From Actinomycetota bacterium (GTDB lineage: Bacteria > Actinomycetota > UBA4738), in contig VAYJ01000043.1 of NCBI GenBank assembly GCA_005888465.1, positions 1 through 10,075 of the forward strand: a DNA stretch of 10,075 nucleotides, in the 5' to 3' direction. This document shows, piece after piece, positions 6,297-10,075 of the stretch. The stretch's first letter is position 1. Each line of letters begins with the position of its first letter. The notes beneath the pieces were generated by a model, which saw only the letters and a list, made by a program, of their open reading frames with translations, did not search any database and was not told the DNA's origin. A program made the translations under genes and the position numbers.

Positions 6297-7758
6297 TCAG
6301 TACGTGCTCTTCAGGCCGCCAGCGACTGCGCCGGTCACCCCGGCGACGGGCCGGTCCAGGCCGGCCGGCCGGGCAGGGCCTGTCTCAAGCAGCGCTGCCC
6401 TGTTGACCGCCATGAACTCGTTGCACGAAGTCGGCTGACCCACCGCGCACGTCGCAGGGTTTCCTTGCCTGGCATTGGCGAAGACAGTGAACCAACCTGA
6501 TCCGGCGAACGAGCTCGAGGTGTAATCACCCACCATGAACCCGGAGATCGTGTTCGGCAGCCAGGTCAAGGTAATTGGCCCGGCGATCGAGGTCGGCGCC
6601 CCCCAGGTCGTGCCACCGTCGGTCGACTCGATGATGCCGTATTCCAATTGACAGGTCGAACTCGTGCAATTCGCCTGCGGGTAGAAGTAGTACGTGAGCG
6701 CGAGGACCGCCGTGGTCCCGGACGTGCCGGGCTTGACGGCGATCCCAGGAAGGAAGTGATCGACGGTGCTCGTCACGACGTCGATCGGGATGCGAACGGG
6801 AGCCGTCCAGGTCGTTCCGTTGCTCGACGTGCTCATCACGATGTCGTTCGTCGTGCAGCCTGCCCGGAAGCTGCAGTCGTACCACACGTCGTACACCTTG
6901 CCCGCAGCATCCACATCGGCACCGAGCACGTCGAGCGATCGGATGCCACCCGCAGGGGTGTGCTTCGCGATAGTCGCGACGCTGAACGGGCCTGTGAAGC
7001 TCGCTCCACCGTTGGTCGACTTGAACGCCTGGATGGAGCCGGTGAACCCGTCATCCGTTGCGATGATGACGTTCCCGTTTCGCTGCGGCTCGGCCTTGGC
7101 CCCGATCACGATGGTGTTGGAAGGAATCGTGCCCTCGGTCCAAGTGAGCCCGCCGTCGGCCGAGTGGGAGACGTGCAGGATGTTGCCGCTTCCGTTGTCG
7201 TCCCACGTCGCGTAGCAACTCCCGTAGAAGTGGCTCGTCGGCGTGTCGTCGCAATTGACCCACGTGCTGTCAAAGCTCTGGAACCCCGTCGCGTTCTTCA
7301 CGACGACCGGAGTGCCCCAGGTCAGTCCGTCATCGGTCGACAGGCTCACGATCACCGCGTTGCCCGTGAAGCCAGACCCCGCGAGCGACACAAGGATCAC
7401 CGCCACCCAGGTGCTGTGCTTGGCATCGTACGTGATGGCCGGGTCGGTCGCGCGCTTGTAAGGCCCCGGGGGGGTCGCGAACACCGTGGTGCTTGGAAAG
7501 AAGCCATGCGTCCACGTGACGCCGCCGTCTCCCGATCGGGCCCAGCCAACGTTGTCGGCCCCGCCGTCGCTGAACCGCCCGGACTGGAAGATGCTCTCGA
7601 TCGTGCTGCCGTGAGAGTAGGTGTCGGCCTCCACCTGCGTCGCGTGATAGGCGTTGGCGTCCGTATGCGGTCGCGCTCGTGAGCAACAGGACCCCGGCGA
7701 CGAGCGCCGACGCGGCGAACCAGCCGCCCCTCCGGGATCGAATCAGGACATCCCTCAT
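6297..7758 (-). CDS. Secreted sialidase-like Asp-box (BNR) beta-propeller, with an apparent frameshift
   Basis: The main frame (7634 to 6297, 445 codons) encodes a beta-propeller with six Asp-box motifs: SGDGGVTW, STDDGLTW, SADGGLTW, STNGGASF, SSNGTTW and STDGGTTW. Eight cysteines suggest disulfides outside the cytoplasm. The catalytic arginine triad and the FRIP motif of true sialidases are not clear, so hydrolase activity is unproven. The GTG at 7634 has no ribosome site. Instead ATG 7758, preceded by AAGGAGGT, opens a different frame encoding a typical signal peptide: MRDVLIRSRRGG, then a hydrophobic core, ending LLLTSATAY with an ATA cleavage site. That frame joins the propeller only if one base is removed (or two added) near 7661-7662, giving AYDANAYHATQVEADTY and about 486 residues in total. 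This is either a sequencing or assembly error or a real lesion; the rest of the frame is intact. The propeller frame has a stop at 7743-7745 and no start before 7634. Confidence 0.85.
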
Positions 7759-7762
7759 CCGT

Positions 7763-7770
7763 ACCTCCTT
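7763..7770 (-). promoter_or_regulatory. Ribosome binding site AAGGAGGT for the propeller gene
   Basis: The minus strand reads AAGGAGGT, then ACGG, then ATG at 7758. This is a full-strength Shine-Dalgarno and shows that translation starts in the signal-peptide frame rather than at the GTG at 7634. Confidence 0.78.
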
Positions 7771-7873
7771 CAGACCACGATCAGCGTGCGGGCAGGCCTT
7801 CCACCGCGTAGCTCGAGGGACCCAACCTCCTTCCGGGGAGCGGACACGGGGAACTGAAGGGACCTTAGGGCGG

Positions 7874-7903
7874 CCTCGAATCCCGAGGGAACCTCGAACG
7901 AGG
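7874..7903 (+). promoter_or_regulatory. Tandem CCTCG/CGAGG palindromes upstream of trpB2, possible operator
   Basis: Two inverted repeats sit side by side: CCTCG-AATCC-CGAGG (7874-7888) and CCTCG-AA-CGAGG (7892-7903). The half site CCTCGAA recurs with an 18-bp period. They end 10 bases before a candidate -10 box, so they cover the -35 region, where a repressor or activator dimer could bind. No known regulator's consensus is recognised; chance is possible in GC-rich DNA. Confidence 0.35.
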
Positions 7904-7913
7904 AAAAAGCTCA

Positions 7914-7919
7914 TAGAAT
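7914..7919 (+). promoter_or_regulatory. Candidate -10 element TAGAAT of the trpB2 promoter
   Basis: TAGAAT differs from the TATAAT consensus at one position and lies in the only A/T-rich patch (GAAAAAGCTCATAGAATG) of the divergent gap, 44 bases before the trpB2 start. No good -35 hexamer is seen at 16-18 bases; the tandem palindromes occupy that place. A transcript would begin near 7926 and have a leader of about 38 bases. Confidence 0.45.
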
Positions 7920-7950
7920 GGGCGCTCCGCCGCCGGCCGCGGGACGACCC

Positions 7951-7957
7951 GAAGGAG
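7951..7957 (+). promoter_or_regulatory. Ribosome binding site GAAGGAG of trpB2
   Basis: GAAGGAG lies six bases before ATG 7964. It fixes the start, although the same frame is open upstream to 7679 across the divergent intergenic region and the propeller 5' end. Confidence 0.8.
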
Positions 7958-7963
7958 CGAGCC

Positions 7964-9334
7964 ATGGCCGATCCTGTTCAGTTCAACCTCAGACCCGACG
8001 ACCTCCCTAGCGCCTGGTACAACATCCTGCCCGACCTCCCCGTCCCGCCGCTTCCGCCGGTTCACCCCGCGACCGGGGAGCCGATCGGCCCGGACGCGCT
8101 CGCCCCACTCTTTCCGATGTCGCTCATCATGCAGGAGGTCTCGACCGAGCGCTGGCACGACATCCCAGGACCCGTGATGGACGTGTATCGCCTGTGGAGG
8201 CCGACGCCCCTCTACCGTGCGCGCCGCCTCGTGGAGGCGCTGCAGACGCCCGCGCACATCTACTTCAAGTACGAGGGCACCTCGCCGGCGGGGTCGCACA
8301 AGCCCAACACCGCCATCGCGCAGGCCTACTACAACAAAGAAGCAGGGATCCGCAGGCTCTCGACCGAGACCGGCGCCGGCCAGTGGGGCTCGGCCCTGTC
8401 CTGGGCGTGCCAGCTCTTCGGCCTGGAGTGCCTCGTCTTCATGGTCAAGGCCTCCTACGAGCAGAAGCCGTACCGGCGGGTGTTCATGGAGGTCAACGGG
8501 GCCGAAGTGCGCTCCTCGCCCAGCACCACCACCCATGCCGGCGAGAAGATCCTTTCGGAGCACAGGGACTCGACCGGCTCGCTCGGCATCGCGATCAGTG
8601 AGGCGCTCGAGGTCGCCGCGACCAACGAGGACACCAACTACTCGCTTGGGAGCGTCTTCAACCACGTCCTCATGCACCAGACGGTGATCGGCCTCGAGGC
8701 GAAGAAACAGATGGAGATGGCGGGCGAGTACCCGGACATCGTCATTGGGTGCGTCGGCGGGGGGTCGAACTATGCCGGCCTGTCCTACCCGTTCATGGCC
8801 GACAGGCTCGCCGGGACGACCAGCACCAAGTTCATCGCGACCGAGCCGGCAGCGTGCCCCACGTTCACACGGGGAAAGTTCGCGTACGACTTCGGGGACA
8901 CCGCCGAGCTCACGCCGCTCGTGCCGATGTACACGCTCGGGCACACGTTCGTGCCCGAGCCGGTGCATGCGGGCGGCTTGCGCTATCACGGCGACGCGCC
9001 CTCGATGTCGATCCTCGTTCGTGAGGGGCTGATGGAGGCGCGCGCCTACACCCAGAACCAGGTGTTCGAGGCCGGCGTGCAGTTCGCCCGCACGCAGGGG
9101 TTCATCCCCGGGCCCGAGCCGACCCACGCGATCCGCGCGACGATCGATGAGGCGATCGCGGCCCGCGAGGCCGGCGAGTCGAAGGTAATCCTCTTCAACC
9201 TCTCGGGCCACGGCCACTTCGACATGCTGGCGTACGACGACTACCTGCACGGGCGGCTGCCGGAGGTCGAGTTCGAAGAGGCCGCGCTCCAGGACGGCTT
9301 CGCGCACCTCCCGACGGTCCCGATCCCCGGCTAG
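7964..9334 (+). CDS. trpB2: TrpB2-type tryptophan synthase beta-like PLP enzyme
   Basis: This 456-residue pyridoxal-phosphate enzyme belongs to the TrpB2 branch of tryptophan synthase beta chains, which join indole and serine to tryptophan or act on serine-like substrates without a tight TrpA partner. The PLP lysine is K113 in GTSPAGSHKPNTAIAQ. The catalytic glutamate region is TETGAGQWG (134-142). The cofactor phosphate loop is GCVGGGSNYAG (262-272) and the C-terminal cofactor contact is SGHGHFD (414-420). The long N-terminus (RPDDLPSAWYNILPDLP) and the SYEQKPYRR stretch (164-172) mark TrpB2 rather than TrpB1, and the length fits. No trpA or other trp gene lies next to it. The gene has its own ribosome site and a candidate promoter with tandem palindromes. 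Its stop interlocks with the convergent membrane-protein gene. The exact physiological substrate is not shown by the sequence. Confidence 0.94.
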   Translation: MADPVQFNLRPDDLPSAWYNILPDLPVPPLPPVHPATGEPIGPDALAPLFPMSLIMQEVSTERWHDIPGPVMDVYRLWRPTPLYRARRLVEALQTPAHIYFKYEGTSPAGSHKPNTAIAQAYYNKEAGIRRLSTETGAGQWGSALSWACQLFGLECLVFMVKASYEQKPYRRVFMEVNGAEVRSSPSTTTHAGEKILSEHRDSTGSLGIAISEALEVAATNEDTNYSLGSVFNHVLMHQTVIGLEAKKQMEMAGEYPDIVIGCVGGGSNYAGLSYPFMADRLAGTTSTKFIATEPAACPTFTRGKFAYDFGDTAELTPLVPMYTLGHTFVPEPVHAGGLRYHGDAPSMSILVREGLMEARAYTQNQVFEAGVQFARTQGFIPGPEPTHAIRATIDEAIAAREAGESKVILFNLSGHGHFDMLAYDDYLHGRLPEVEFEEAALQDGFAHLPTVPIPG

Positions 9335-10005
9335 GCGAGGGTGTCCGTCAAGCCCTGATCGGGCTTGCGCCTGGCGCGCGCCCGCCACAGCGGGTGGTGG
9401 CGGCGCGTGTGGACGAACAGCAGCACGCCGCTCGCGAGGACGACGATGGTGCCCACCAGCGCCATGAAGAAGCCGCCGCGGAGCGAGAACGCCACGTCCC
9501 CGCGATCGATCGACGCTTGCAGGCTCGCCTTCACTGTGTCGAGTTGCGCGCCTGTCGAAGCCGCGATCGTGCTCGAGTAGCTATCCACCACCCACCGCTC
9601 CAGCTGGGCCATCGTGCCGTCAGCGTACCGGCTCAACCAGAAGAGGCCCAGACTGCCATTCACGAGAAGCGTCCCCGAGAGCCTCGCGCGACGAGCCTGC
9701 GGGGTGCCGGGCCGGAGCACGGAGGCACCCACCACGATGGATGCCACGCCGAAGATGACCAGCGCGAGATGCGTCCCGCCGGCGATTCCCCCCTTGCCGT
9801 GGAACTGATACGTCCCGACTCGGAACAGGTTCCAGCTCGAGAGCCCGCCCAGGACCATCGCGACGCCGCCCGCCACCGCCGAGCGCCCCGCCCACGTGAG
9901 CGGCGACCGAGGCTCATCGCCACTCGGCGCACCTCTACCGGCGAACTCAGACCGAAGCCGGCTCTTCTTCGCCCACTCCGTCGGAAGCTGTCCAAACGGC
10001 TGCAT
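9331..10005 (-). CDS. Four-helix membrane protein of unknown function
   Basis: I do not recognise the family of this 224-residue protein. Hydrophobic segments near residues 39-57, 77-96, 110-126 and 175-199 predict four membrane helices. The N-terminal 36 residues are polar and charged, as is the C-terminal tail (TRRHHPLWRARARRKPDQG), whose strong positive charge places it in the cytoplasm. By the same topology the segment between helices 3 and 4 (about 127-174, including YADGTMAQLERWVVDSYSST) would be outside; it looks helical and amphipathic. No catalytic motif is visible. The ATG at 10005 is supported by AGGAGG four bases upstream. The gene converges on trpB2, with the two stops sharing CTAG. 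The 70 bases upstream to the window end hold no clear promoter; GGCCGGCC-type palindromes there are expected at this GC content. Confidence 0.82.
   Translation of the reverse strand: MQPFGQLPTEWAKKSRLRSEFAGRGAPSGDEPRSPLTWAGRSAVAGGVAMVLGGLSSWNLFRVGTYQFHGKGGIAGGTHLALVIFGVASIVVGASVLRPGTPQARRARLSGTLLVNGSLGLFWLSRYADGTMAQLERWVVDSYSSTIAASTGAQLDTVKASLQASIDRGDVAFSLRGGFFMALVGTIVVLASGVLLFVHTRRHHPLWRARARRKPDQGLTDTLA
9349..9367 (+). terminator. Weak hairpin after trpB2, possible terminator
   Basis: CAAGCCC-TGATC-GGGCTTG forms a perfect 7-bp stem 15 bases after the trpB2 stop. It lies inside the 3' end of the opposing membrane-protein gene, where it encodes part of its basic tail. No T-tract follows on the plus strand, so termination would be weak or Rho-assisted. 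Confidence 0.3.
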
Positions 10006-10009
10006 CTCC

Positions 10010-10015
10010 CCTCCT
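10010..10015 (-). promoter_or_regulatory. Ribosome binding site AGGAGG of the membrane-protein gene
   Basis: The minus strand reads AGGAGG, then GGAG, then ATG at 10005. This supports the chosen start. Confidence 0.68.
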
Positions 10016-10075
10016 CTGTCGGCCTTTCCCCCGTAGCCTCGGCCGGCCGGGCGCGGACCTTCAGCGTCGGGCCTC

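Noticed and set aside
7825..7832. A second AAGGAGGT on the minus strand upstream of the propeller gene
   Set aside because: No start codon lies at a suitable spacing downstream and no short coding frame follows; probably chance or part of the untranslated leader.
7865..9388. Minus-strand 507-codon open frame opposite trpB2
   Set aside because: It is an antisense shadow of a fully motif-complete TrpB2; no ribosome site or recognisable domain.
10016..10075. GC-rich palindromic stretch at the window end considered as a riboswitch or promoter
   Set aside because: No conserved riboswitch core and no TANNNT box are visible; GGCCGGCC palindromes are expected at this base composition and the window cuts off the rest.

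Overview
The window is a very GC-rich, gene-dense bacterial chromosomal segment. Strong G/C preference at third codon positions and several protein families point to Actinomycetota or a close high-GC relative. These families are a LigC-type ATP-dependent ligase beginning MDLP, a large duplicated FtsX-like permease encoded with two ABC ATPases, a secreted Asp-box propeller and a TrpB2-type synthase. The assignment is by family resemblance only; no rRNA or marker gene is present. I see no mobile element, CRISPR array, tRNA or phage gene, so this looks like core or lineage-specific housekeeping sequence.

Layout, left to right: (1) the 3' end of a HAD-IB phosphatase gene (+) with a C-terminal membrane helix; (2) a 113-residue orphan with a basic tail (-), whose stop interlocks with the HAD stop in a shared CTAG; (3) after a 120-bp divergent gap, a stand-alone ligC-like ligase (+), possibly leaderless; (4) a three-gene operon on the minus strand, transcribed permease, then ATPase A, then ATPase B, with overlapping genes (11 bp and 4 bp), whose last stop overlaps the ligase stop; (5) a strong 17-bp hairpin terminator; (6) a secreted sialidase-like Asp-box propeller gene (-), whose signal peptide lies in a different frame from the propeller, so one apparent frameshift; (7) a 205-bp divergent promoter region; (8) trpB2 (+); (9) a four-helix membrane protein gene (-), whose stop again interlocks with the trpB2 stop in a CTAG. 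No gene-free stretch exceeds 300 bp.

Functionally, the ABC operon probably makes one asymmetric exporter or mechanotransmission complex: one permease polypeptide with two FtsX-like halves plus two different ATPases. ATPase A carries an extra C-terminal domain resembling an AbrB/SpoVT hairpin. The other genes appear to be independent units: DNA repair (ligase), indole/serine/tryptophan metabolism (TrpB2), a cell-surface or secreted propeller, and two unknowns. The points most worth checking are the AbrB-like tail on ATPase A, the frameshift in the propeller gene, the tandem palindromes before trpB2 and the repeated CTAG stop interlock. I did not find a convincing wholly new multi-gene system.
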